The notes below the pieces were generated by a model. The model worked only from the letters and a program-made list of their open reading frames with translations, did no database searches and was not told the origin of the DNA. From assembly GCA_035651635.1 (NCBI GenBank), contig DASRFK010000326.1, positions 1 through 22,865 of the forward strand: a stretch of DNA of 22,865 nt, given 5' to 3'. Within the stretch, counting starts at the first letter, position 1; each line of letters begins with the position of its first letter. Shown in pieces: positions 5,896 through 13,900 of the stretch. The translations under genes and the position numbers were made by a program. This DNA comes from JANXQE01 sp035651635. GTDB lineage: Bacteria > Verrucomicrobiota > Verrucomicrobiia > Limisphaerales > UBA8199.

Positions 5896-6114
5896 TCATG
5901 GAAACCAAAATCCGCCGTGGCGTGTGCTCGGGGCCGGGATGAGCAGACAAGCAAACAAAAGCGCCAGAACAAACCAGAGAAAATGAGCTATTGGATGCTT
6001 CACTATGTAGTCGCGAACTCGCCGCGAAAATATTGCTGCGACAATTTCAACCACCGCCGCACCCGGGAACGCAGCGATCGCGACTATAAGAATCCAATAA
6101 GCGCCGTCGTTCAT
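5896..6114 (-). CDS. Cassette 2: small two-helix membrane protein, 72 aa
   Basis: ATG 6114 lies 9 bases inside the cassette; the upstream ATG at 6135 is in attC1. The protein has two hydrophobic helices, about residues 5-28 (AYWILIVAIAAFPGAAVVEI) and 46-62 (IAHFLWFVLALLFACLLIP), joined by a basic loop (RRVRDYIVKHP) that should face the cytoplasm. No family recognised. It is one of several two-helix proteins in this array. Confidence 0.65.
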   Translation of the reverse strand: MNDGAYWILIVAIAAFPGAAVVEIVAAIFSRRVRDYIVKHPIAHFLWFVLALLFACLLIPAPSTRHGGFWFP

Positions 6115-6117
6115 TTT

Positions 6118-6209
6118 GCCCAACGGGTAGCTCACCGATGGCGGCCCCTCAGACGCCCGAAATATCCAAACGACGTGGGGCCGCCATTCGGTGCAGCGTC
6201 AGGTTCGCT
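6118..6209 (-). repeat. attC: attC1 (family E, 92 bp)
   Basis: Ends GCCCAAC (6118-6124) and GTTCGCT (6203-6209). Arms CACCGATGGCGGCCCC (6134-6149) and GGGGCCGCCATTCGGTG (6177-6193) pair almost perfectly. The only member of its family here. GTTCGCT is identical to the minus-strand core at 6794-6788 on the attI side, which marks the 5' end of cassette 1. Confidence 0.9.
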
Positions 6210-6501
6210 CCCGATTTAATCGCTTATTCGTCCAAGCCGGATCTCGACGACAATCCAGCACCGCACGGACGACCACTTCCTCTTTCTCCAGCCGGTAGTA
6301 AACCGCAAACGGGAACTTGGTTGCGAGCATCCAATGGAATCCAAACTTCAGGGGGTGAATCCCACCATACAAGGTCAGGGAATCAATGTCGGCAAAGAGC
6401 GAATTCAAGAAGTATTCCCCAACCCCCTTCTCTTGTCGTTCATAGAAATTGTAGCCAGCTCGAAGGTCTCCACGTGCGGATTCAAGAATTCTGACCTTCA
6501 T
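6199..6501 (-). CDS. Cassette 1: ParE/RelE-family toxin, 100 aa
   Basis: Starts at ATG 6501, overlapping the antitoxin by 20 bases. The sequence begins MKVRILESARGDLRAGYNFY, has the E-x-G-x-G-x-Y-F helix (EKGVGEYFLNSLFADIDSL), then YGGIHPL, a strand KFPFAVYYRLEKEEVVVRAV and ends in DCRRDPAWTNKRL. This is the usual layout of RelE/ParE-superfamily toxins of about 95-105 residues. Such toxins either inhibit DNA gyrase (ParE) or cleave mRNA on ribosomes (RelE); the sequence alone does not decide. The stop TGA (6199-6201) lies in attC1. It pairs with the upstream antitoxin and probably stabilises the array against loss. Confidence 0.88.
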   Translation of the reverse strand: MKVRILESARGDLRAGYNFYERQEKGVGEYFLNSLFADIDSLTLYGGIHPLKFGFHWMLATKFPFAVYYRLEKEEVVVRAVLDCRRDPAWTNKRLNRERT

Positions 6502-6715
6502 GGATTTCCTGGCGCAACCGACGCTTGGCCTGCTCCCAATCCAGAACCTCTTCGTCACCTGCGGCTAGACGGCGCTCTCGCTCCTCCAGGATCTCGCCAT
6601 GCCACGCCGGCGCCGCATGCTCCGGTGCGTGACGGGAGAGATCTGCCCAGAGCCTCTCCATCGCTTCCAATTTCTCCGCCAAGCTCATCTCCGCCAACGG
6701 TAACTCCAACTTCAT
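6482..6715 (-). CDS. Cassette 1: addiction-module antitoxin, 77 aa
   Basis: Starts at ATG 6715, about 80 bases inside the cassette, and overlaps the toxin at its 3' end. It has the pattern of the short 'addiction module component' antitoxins (Unstab_antitox, TIGR02574 type): EMSLAEKLEAMERLWADLSR, a central W-H-x-E-I-L-x-E-R-E-R-R-L segment, then GDEEVLDWEQAKRRLRQEIH. These antitoxins bind and neutralise a cognate RelE/ParE-type toxin and are degraded rapidly. First gene downstream of the candidate Pc promoter, so it should be the best expressed in the array. Confidence 0.85.
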   Translation of the reverse strand: MKLELPLAEMSLAEKLEAMERLWADLSRHAPEHAAPAWHGEILEERERRLAAGDEEVLDWEQAKRRLRQEIHEGQNS

Positions 6716-6787
6716 GTAAGTATTCTCGACCTAGCCGGCTCGACAGTCAATCTCTCTTAGCCTGCGCGCCTCGGACAGGAACATTGT

Positions 6788-6794
6788 AGCGAAC
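6788..6794 (-). other. attI: attI-side recombination core (5' end of cassette 1)
   Basis: Minus-strand GTTCGCT (plus AGCGAAC) lies between the intI start and the first cassette gene. It equals the complement of the R'' core of attC1, as expected for the 5' end of cassette 1, and marks where attI ends. The attI region itself is probably about 6794-6880; its integrase-binding repeats cannot be recognised. Confidence 0.7.
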
Positions 6795-6884
6795 TGTTTT
6801 TCTGCGACGGCCAGTCGTTTAGTTTTTCTGGGTTCCCCTTTTCCTCGTTTTCTAAACGGCTCATAATCAGCCTCGACTTCGTTA

Positions 6885-6914
6885 ATTATACGACTGGCTG
6901 CGCCTTCTTTTCAA
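6885..6914 (-). promoter_or_regulatory. Candidate cassette promoter Pc
   Basis: On the minus strand TTGAAA (6914-6909), an 18-base spacer and a consensus TATAAT (6890-6885) point into the cassette array. The predicted start is about 85 bases upstream of the attI-side core. Position and direction match Pc promoters of known integrons. No comparably good promoter for intI was found on the plus strand. Confidence 0.6.
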
Positions 6915-7236
6915 GCTCAAAGATGCTTGTCTTTCCTTGTTTTCACTTGGACCGTATTTGTCCATGTGAGCCTGATATCCTGTGCTCAAAAACTATGAAC
7001 ACAGCACAAGCGCTCGAACGGATGTGTCAGGTTATCCGCCGGCAACACAAAGCTCTGGCAACCGAGGACTGCTACCTCTTCTGGCTGCGTCGTTATATGG
7101 GCGCCCTCCATCAAATGCCGGCTCACCTTACCAGCGAGAAGAAGTTGGAACGATTTCTCACCGACTTGGCGTTGCGGTGCGACGTGGCGGCCAGCACTCA
7201 AAACCAGGCCCTCCATGCGATTCTATACTTTTACAG

Positions 7237-7252
7237 GTTCGTTCGTTCGTTC
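7237..7252 (+). repeat. (GTTC)4 tetranucleotide repeat at intI frameshift 1
   Basis: Four perfect GTTC units. With two units the codons read R-F-V-L-E-Q-P and join the two intI frames in register; the extra 8 bp shift the frame. Confidence 0.95.
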
Positions 7253-7569
7253 TCGAACAGCCCTTGGCAAATGTCGACGCCTTGCGAGCGACCCGACCCG
7301 TTCATGAGCGTTATGCCCCAACGGTTACTGAAACCCAGACGCTCCTCCAGACCATCCCAAATCAAGGCGGATACCCAACAAATCTCGTCGCCCGCCTATT
7401 GTATGGCTGTGGCCTTCGTGTCAGCGAACCACTGAATCTGCGGATCAAAGATGTAGACCTTGAACGACGCAGACTCTGTATTCGGGGCGCCAAAGGTGGG
7501 AACGACCGTGTGATAAACCTTCCCCAATCGCTCATCCGGAAACTGCGACAGCAAATGCAATTAGCCCGG

Positions 7570-7585
7570 ACCGTCTGACCGTCTG
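7570..7585 (+). repeat. 8-bp direct duplication at intI frameshift 2
   Basis: ACCGTCTG occurs twice head to tail. The first copy runs into an in-frame TGA (7576-7578). With one copy the codons read R-T-V-W-E-R-D and the intI frame continues into the IntI-specific insert. Confidence 0.95.
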
Positions 7586-8055
7586 GGAGCGCGACCGACA
7601 TAACCGCACCCCCTTAATGCTGCCGCACCGTTTGGCGGACAAATACCCCGAGTATCAATTCAGTTGGCCATGGGCTTGGCTGTTCCCTGCGCATAACACT
7701 TGCCGAGATCCGCGAAGTGGCAAAATCGTCCGGTATCGAATGCACGAGGTAAATGTCCAACGAGCCGTCAAATACGCCCGGCGCAAGCTCGATATTTCAG
7801 TGCTACCACATTGTTTGCGTCATGCCTACGCCAGCCATTGCCTGGACCGAGGCACAAACCCCCGAGCCATTCAGAAGTCCATGGGTCACACATCCTTGGA
7901 GACGACTATGGGTTATACGCACGCTGAAGCCTTGAGCGTTTGCAGCCCGTTGGATACTTTGCCGATCACTCTGACGGGACGGGATTTTCAGAACACGAGG
8001 CATTATCCAGCTGCACGTGCCTACTTCCACCCAGGAGGAATTAATTCGCCGGCCT

Positions 8056-9441
8056 TTATTTATCCTGGGTTTCAAACTTCACGTCACTTACATGTTGCCC
8101 CAGTTGCAAGTGCTCCGATCCATTTCCGAGAGTTGAGCCCACAATCTTCACGTTCTGAAATGATACGTCTTGAACACCATGCTTCTCGTCGGCACCGCTA
8201 ATCTGAACCAGGTAAGGTCCAGCTTTGCCAGAAACACTCAGATTTCGAAAACGAACATTGCTGATGTGTCCGGGGACTTTGTTGTGCATATACTGGTTCA
8301 CGACTGGCTGGAGACGAATCAGCTCTTTTTGACCTTCACCGTTAATTCTCACATTTTCTACCAGTACATCCTCCAATCGCATTTCCTCTCCCGGCTCGAA
8401 CAGAAACGCGGTCATGGTGAAATGGATGATGTCCAGGTTGCGCAACGTGATCCCCCGCATAAAGGGCGCTCGGCTTTCGTGACCCAATAAGAAGATACGT
8501 GCCCGGTCGCACCAAAGGGTACAGTTTTCAACAGCGATTCGCTCGACATTGCTATTGGGCCCACTCAGCTCCAAACCTTTGAGGGCCACGCAATCGTCAT
8601 CGGTTCGAATGAAGCAATCGGTGATGAGCACGTCTTGCGAGTTGCAGGGATTAATACCATCGTCGTTCTGCACCCTTCCACCGCAGATCTTCACATTGCG
8701 CACGATCACGTTCTGGCTGTTGCGAGGTACAATTGTCCAATGCGATGCCCCTCGGATAGTGATGCCACTAACCTCAACGTTCGTGCCGTGGATCATCACC
8801 ACGCAGGGTGTTGGTCCCTTCTGCCATTCCCAGTCTGAGCCGTCCAGAATGCCGCGCCCTTGAATTCGAACATTATCCCCTTCAACCTGAATACCGCCTT
8901 TCACCACTGCCCCACCTGCAAGATAAAATGTTTGGTTATTGGTGAGCACAAGCTTGCCTGGCTTATGAATACCTGGGCCAAAGTAAATCAGGCCGGGAGT
9001 GCCCTGCTTCGGCGGGTTCTTCTCCAAGGCATTTGCAAATAACAGCAGAGGTCCTTTCTTGCCCTCCGGTTCGATGCTCAGCTTGCAAGGGCCAGAAAGG
9101 GACACAACCAGGGTATTGTCATCTTCAACCCGGATTTTCGCCTTTACCGTGGCCGGACGTACGATTGTGTTGCGCAGAGACCTTTTGGAGGTGACTCGAA
9201 CTTCGGCAGGTCCGTCTACATCGAAACTGCAGAATGAATAGGGACCGCCATAATCCCACTCCTTGCCGGCAAAGGGTGGATCCAGAACTCGCGCAGTGTA
9301 AACATCCACCGGCTGATCCCCTATCGTGACCTGGTAATCAGCAGAACGTGGCTCCTCTTTTGGCGCTGGATAAAGCACCACGGCCGCATTGGTTTCTAAG
9401 CCCACCAGCACGAGGAGAAACAGCGGCAGTATTGTTTTCAT
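8056..9441 (-). CDS. Secreted GH28-like right-handed beta-helix glycosidase, 461 aa
   Basis: I choose ATG 9441, which begins a clear signal peptide (MKTILPLFLLVLVGLETNA). An upstream ATG at 9498 overlaps the GH5 stop as ATGA but would bury the signal. After an N-terminal beta domain, residues about 165-440 are a parallel beta-helix with stacked repeats (VEVSGITIRG, NVIVRNVKICGG, DVLITDCFIR, RGITLRNLDI). NDDGIN (259-264) and DDDC (281-284) match the catalytic N-x-D and D-D motifs of family 28 polygalacturonases. The G-H-G motif appears as GHES (320-323), so substrate may be other than homogalacturonan. Likely co-transcribed with the GH5 gene upstream. Its 3' end overlaps the intI run-on frame antisense. 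Confidence 0.82.
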   Translation of the reverse strand: MKTILPLFLLVLVGLETNAAVVLYPAPKEEPRSADYQVTIGDQPVDVYTARVLDPPFAGKEWDYGGPYSFCSFDVDGPAEVRVTSKRSLRNTIVRPATVKAKIRVEDDNTLVVSLSGPCKLSIEPEGKKGPLLLFANALEKNPPKQGTPGLIYFGPGIHKPGKLVLTNNQTFYLAGGAVVKGGIQVEGDNVRIQGRGILDGSDWEWQKGPTPCVVMIHGTNVEVSGITIRGASHWTIVPRNSQNVIVRNVKICGGRVQNDDGINPCNSQDVLITDCFIRTDDDCVALKGLELSGPNSNVERIAVENCTLWCDRARIFLLGHESRAPFMRGITLRNLDIIHFTMTAFLFEPGEEMRLEDVLVENVRINGEGQKELIRLQPVVNQYMHNKVPGHISNVRFRNLSVSGKAGPYLVQISGADEKHGVQDVSFQNVKIVGSTLGNGSEHLQLGQHVSDVKFETQDK

Positions 9442-9494
9442 ATTGTTACGACGGCAAAACCAATTACCCAAATAAAGCAGGTTGCCGCATCCCC

Positions 9495-10499
9495 TCATGG
9501 CTGCTTTTGAGGGATGAGCGCATGGAGGATGGGGTCAACCCATTTATCGGCCTTCATGTCCCACAGGATGAAGTCGCTGTCGAACTGCCAGTAGGCCCAG
9601 CTCCACCCCAGGCTCTCCGCGGTGCGGGCAACGAAATCAGTGTATCGGACCCTTGATTCCATCGGTGCTTTGTCATAAGCACCGAACTCGCCCAGGAAGA
9701 TCGGGCGGTTGTTTTCTTTGGCCCAGGCAGCCACCCGGGCGAAGCCTTCTTGAACCGCTTTTCGTTCCTCATCACTGCCCCAGGAGATGCCGCTCTTGTC
9801 TTTTTGATCTGTCCATGATGCTCCTTGGTGAGTGAAGGACATCGGTTTGTAGTAATGGACCGTTACGATCAGATTCCTGTCATCGGCCGGCAACTCCAGT
9901 TCTTTGAGATGATCCACCGAATTCCAGAATGCCGGACCAATGATGACACTCCGGCTGGGGTTCTTTTCACGGATAACGGCGAGGGCCTCGCGTAAATACT
10001 GATTCCAGAGTGCCGGCGTGAGCTTCTTGTTCGGTTCGTTAAGGATCTCAAAGAACACCGAGTTGGGTGCTTTTTGGCAGTGCTCGGAAACCTGCCGCCA
10101 GAACGCCAGAAACTGTGCTTTCTGGCCCTCGGGATCCTCCGCCATGCGGGTGAATTCATGAAAATCCAGGATGACCTGCAAGCCTTGGGCGATGGCTTTA
10201 TCAATTGCCCAATCAAGGGTCCCCCACCACTCGGGACGCAACGTCCAGTTGTTCGCTGCGTCCATCTGCCGGAAAGCATGTAGATTAATTCGCACCGACT
10301 GAAAGCCAGCCTCTCGGAGGAGCCGGAAGTGCTTCTCTTGGAACCGGGCTTGCTCCCGAGAGCGCCAGAGGGGATCGTAGCCGATGATGTTCACTCCGCG
10401 GCCTAGGCGCCGGTTCTGCTCAAAGGCATCCGAAGGTTGGGGCTGGGCGCTGGCTTGGAGACAAAAAAGAGCGGTCAGAAGAACTACCGAGATTCTCAT
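9495..10499 (-). CDS. Secreted GH5-like endoglucanase/mannanase, 334 aa
   Basis: Starts at ATG 10499 with a signal peptide (MRISVVLLTALFCLQASA). The rest is a TIM barrel of glycoside hydrolase family 5 type: LGRGVNIIGY on strand 1, FQSVRINL (strand 3 Arg), LQVILDFHEF, FFEILNEPN with the acid/base Glu155, IVTVHYYKP, and FLGEFGAYDK with the nucleophile Glu271, then WAYWQFDSDF near the C-terminus. The length is normal for a single-domain GH5 enzyme, with no carbohydrate-binding module. It hydrolyses internal beta-1,4 bonds of cellulose or a similar glycan; the specific substrate cannot be read from the sequence. Its TGA abuts the GH28-like gene, suggesting a two-gene polysaccharide-degradation operon. 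Confidence 0.88.
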   Translation of the reverse strand: MRISVVLLTALFCLQASAQPQPSDAFEQNRRLGRGVNIIGYDPLWRSREQARFQEKHFRLLREAGFQSVRINLHAFRQMDAANNWTLRPEWWGTLDWAIDKAIAQGLQVILDFHEFTRMAEDPEGQKAQFLAFWRQVSEHCQKAPNSVFFEILNEPNKKLTPALWNQYLREALAVIREKNPSRSVIIGPAFWNSVDHLKELELPADDRNLIVTVHYYKPMSFTHQGASWTDQKDKSGISWGSDEERKAVQEGFARVAAWAKENNRPIFLGEFGAYDKAPMESRVRYTDFVARTAESLGWSWAYWQFDSDFILWDMKADKWVDPILHALIPQKQP

Positions 10500-10910
10500 G
10501 ATTGGTCAGACGGTTTGAGACGGAGGTGTATTCGTTCTTCGGCCAGCCAGAAATCAGTGATCAATCCTTTTCCGACAAGGTTACAGAAGGCCTGTTGCTG
10601 TAACTTTGCCCTTTCCCGATCGCCATTTACTCCAAGACGTATTTGATGCGTGATCGTGTGCTCGGTACGTTGAGGTGGTCAGGCCACCGAAAATGTCGTC
10701 AAGGTACCAAAGCGTATGAAGACAGGCCCTCAGGGCAAACGGTCACACGGCAGGTTAGGTTTTCAGGTCCCAATGCCTTCTGTACTAAGGTCCTCTGCCC
10801 TCAAGCCCTTCCGATACTAGCCGTGTATGAGAATTGTGCCCGTGCTACCGTGAGCAACGAACAGCAGTAAGAAGACAGCGAGTGAAAGGCTTTTTTTCGT
10901 TTGGGTTCCT
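10500..10910. other. Intergenic, no gene seen
   Basis: About 410 bases between the GH5 start and the end of the giant gene. The short open frames here have no recognisable content. The only structure noted is the inverted repeat at 10580-10604. It probably holds the promoter of the GH5/GH28 pair and the 3' end of the giant transcript, but I see no convincing promoter or terminator. Confidence 0.5.
10580..10604. promoter_or_regulatory. 7-bp inverted repeat upstream of GH5 gene
   Basis: GTTACAG (10580-10586) and CTGTAAC (10598-10604) are perfect complements, with centres 18 bases apart (close to two helical turns), about 80-105 bases upstream of the GH5 start. A possible operator for a dimeric regulator, or a chance repeat. 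Confidence 0.3.
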
Positions 10911-13900
10911 TTATTGGCTCAACCGGAAAAACTGCTGTATGGCGGAAATTGGATTGGTCACCGTGCTCAGCCCGTTGATAACCACTGGAGCCGGAGAAAC
11001 GGCGGTCCAAGCCGCCGGCGAAACAAGGTTCGTAGTGGATTGTAAAGTGAACCTTGTGGCATTGGTTGGCCAAGTGAGAGTAAAACTCGCTTCTACGCGA
11101 GTCATTCTCAACTGTGGCTGGCGGACTGGGGCTTCCGAGACCACCAGCCTCGCCTGGCGGCTGACAGCGACACCGAGGCGATTAGAGATTGAGACATCGT
11201 ATGTCCCCCCGTTGGCAGGCTGCGCGTTGGTAATCCTGAAAGTATCAGCTGTCGCCCCGGTGATTGGTGTGCCGTTGAATTGCCACTGGTAGTCCAGGGA
11301 TTGCAGGCCAACCGCTTTGGCAGAAAAAGTGATGGTGTCCCCTTGTGGCACCGATTTGTCCCAGGGTTGAACCGTAAAGCTTGGTGCACCATCGCGAAGA
11401 AGCGCCAGGCTAAAGTTGGCGCATGCGGCGACACCAACGATGTTTTGTAAATCAACTGGCTGTGGCACGTCTCCATTGAGCGTCCCCCATTGGACTACCG
11501 TACCATCAGCCTTGAGCGCCATACTGTGTGCATTGCCTGCTGCTATGGCCACTACATTTGTCAACCCGCTGGGAACGTTGGTGTCACCGCCTAAGCCGAA
11601 ACCCCATGCGATAACAGTTCCATCTGCTCGAAGCGCCAAACTGTGAGTGGTTCCGGCGGTAATCGCCACCACATTCGTGAGGTCTGGCGGGACATAGGCT
11701 TCAATTATCCCCGAGGAAGACCAAGCGTAGGCTCCCCAACTCGCCACACTCCCATCCGCCCTGAGCGCCAAAGAAAAGGTGTTCCCTGCCGCTATAGCCA
11801 CAACGTTTGAGAGACCTGCTGGAGCATCCGATTCGCCAAAGGTGTCATCTCCCCACCCAACCACCGTACCATCAGCCCTCAGCGCAAGCGAGTGGTCGCC
11901 CTGTGCCGCGATCGCGATCACATTCGTGAGACTCAGCGGGAAGTTTAATTGTCCAGCATACAAACCGTAGCCCCACCCGATAACTCGCCCACCAGGTTTG
12001 ATCGCCAGACTGAAGAAGTCCCCTGCGGCGATGGCCGCGACCTTTGTCAGCCCGGAGGGAACATCGATTTGGCCGTTACCATCATTCCCCCAAGCCACCA
12101 CCGTGCCATCGGCCCGCAGCGCCAAGCTGTGCAGGGTCCCGCAGGACATCGCTACTATGTTGGTGGCGGTAGATGGAAAGTCGAGAACACCGTAGGACGA
12201 GACGCCCCAGCCCACAATTCCTTGTACCGACAGAACCGCCGTCGCGCTGGCGAGGGTTCCGTTCAAATTGCTCAGAATGACACGATAGGGTCCCGACTGC
12301 GATGGTTGAAGGTTGGTCAAAGTCAAGGACGCGCTGGTAGCGCCGAGCAAATTAGTGCTCATGAATTGCCACTGGTATTGGATAGGCGCAGTGCTCTCGG
12401 CGACCATCGTGAGAGTTGCATCGCCGCCGATCCCCACGGAAATGCTCTGAGGTTGCATGGTAATCGCCAATGGAAGAGTCTCGTATATCGGTAATTCCAC
12501 GACCCCATTGAGCAGAGTCGCGTCGGCTTCCTCAGCCCATTCGGCCTGGTCCCAAGACCAGGAGGGATCGGGTTTGCACATTTTGATGCGTCCAACTCCA
12601 TAGGACGGCTGCCCCTGGGTCGACCAGCAAAAGAATGTAATCGGTTCGCCGCCCGCCCAAATGAAATGCTCAATCCAGGTCCAAGAACCGTCGTTGGGCA
12701 GCCATGGTTCAGGATCGATCAAGCCAATCCAGAGTGCGCGATCAACCCCACCGTAGCTGGAAAACGTGCTCTTTACCCAAAAATGTTCATCCTGGTCATT
12801 GATAGTGACCAAGTGGCCTCCCATCGAAACGGCGGTAGCTTCCGCATCGCTCCAACTGCTCGGCTGAAGTAAATAATATGGATGATGATTTGCTGGGTTG
12901 ATGATCGGGCCACCCAGGACATCCACCGAACCACGATTCGGTAAGGCAAGCACTACCACGGTGAAACTATTGGTAACGCTCAACGGCGGTGTACCCTCAT
13001 CAGTCGCTTCCGTCGTAATTAGGTTTGTGCTTGGAACCTGCGCCCCGCTTGGGACCCACCGAATGATACCTTGGTTGTCTATAGTGGCTCCCGGAGGCGC
13101 ACTGATGAGGTGATAAGCCATCCCGTTTGTTGGGACCAAGAGGCTGGTGGCGGTATTAGCAACGATCAGCTCTGCCGGCCATTGCAGAGTTTTGTCCGGC
13201 TGCTGAGGCAGATACAGCACATTGCGAGGATCCATTACGACCAAAGTGAAATTGTTCGTGGCTGACATGTTCGGAGTGCCGTCGTCGGTCACAGCCGTAA
13301 TGATTATGTTGGTGCATGGAACCTGCACCCCAGTGGGCGTCCAGCGAATAATGCCCTGATTATCGATCACCATGCCTACGGGTGGGTTAATTAATTCATA
13401 CACCAACCGCTCGGCGGGGAGATCCGGATCCGTCGCTGTGTTTGTGACGACGAACTGAGTTAGCGAGCTGATGGTTCGGTCGGTTTGCGGGGGCAACAGC
13501 GGCGGGTGATTCACCTGGCCGACAATCACCAGGAAACTGTTCGTCGCGGATAACGCCGGGAAACCATTGTCGGTCACAACTGTGGTGAAGATATTAGTGC
13601 TGGGGCCCTGCAGGACACCCGGTGTCCACTGAATGATGCCAGCCAGGTTAATGGTTGCACCTGGCGGTGGGTTAATCAACTGATAGCTCAGGACCAGATT
13701 GGGATCGGCAACATCTGACGCAGTATTCGTTATCACCAGGTCTGTCAGAGTGCTAATCACCCAATCGCGCTGTGTGGGCAATGTTGGCGCCTGAGTAGTG
13801 ACTGCGTAAATGACGCTCAAGCTCGCGGCTCTGCTAACCACGGTTCCCAATTGGTTCGAGACTATAACCGTGTAAAGCCCTCCATCCGTCGGCTGCGCGT

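Larger units (their letters stand above)
6995..8201 (+). pseudogene. intI: Integron integrase IntI, two frameshifts
   Basis: A tyrosine recombinase of the IntI type in three frames. Frame 1 runs from ATG 6995 (MNTAQALERM) to about 7236. Frame 2 runs to a TGA at 7576 and has YGCGLRVSEPLNLR (catalytic Arg 7417-7419). Frame 3 carries the IntI-specific insert LADKYPEYQFSWPWAWLFPA then DPRSG, then HCLRHAYASH (His 7809, Arg 7818), MGHTS (His 7887) and the nucleophile Tyr (7914-7916) in MGYTH, ending in the typical SPLDTL at about 7967. The repaired protein to that point is 319 residues, the normal IntI length. IntI recombines attI and attC sites; the insert, absent from XerC/D, recognises extrahelical bases of folded attC. 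The frame runs on to 8201, antisense over the GH28 gene, so the native stop appears lost. Probably inactive unless the repeats contract. Confidence 0.92.

Noticed and set aside
6834..6994. LexA box controlling intI
   Set aside because: No CTG-N10-CAG-type or other convincing SOS operator was found upstream of 6995; the verrucomicrobial LexA site is not known to me.
6995..8201. Housekeeping XerC/XerD or phage integrase
   Set aside because: The insert with KYPE...SWPW.W.FPA...DPRSG and the SPLDTL end are IntI features, and attC sites lie beside it.
9442..9498. GH28 start at ATG 9498, coupled to the GH5 stop
   Set aside because: It places 19 mixed-polarity residues before the signal peptide; ATG 9441 gives a normal signal peptide. 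Coupling remains possible.
10643..10870. 75-codon plus-strand frame in the intergenic region
   Set aside because: No recognisable motif, no clear ribosome binding site, and unlike protein-coding sequence by eye.
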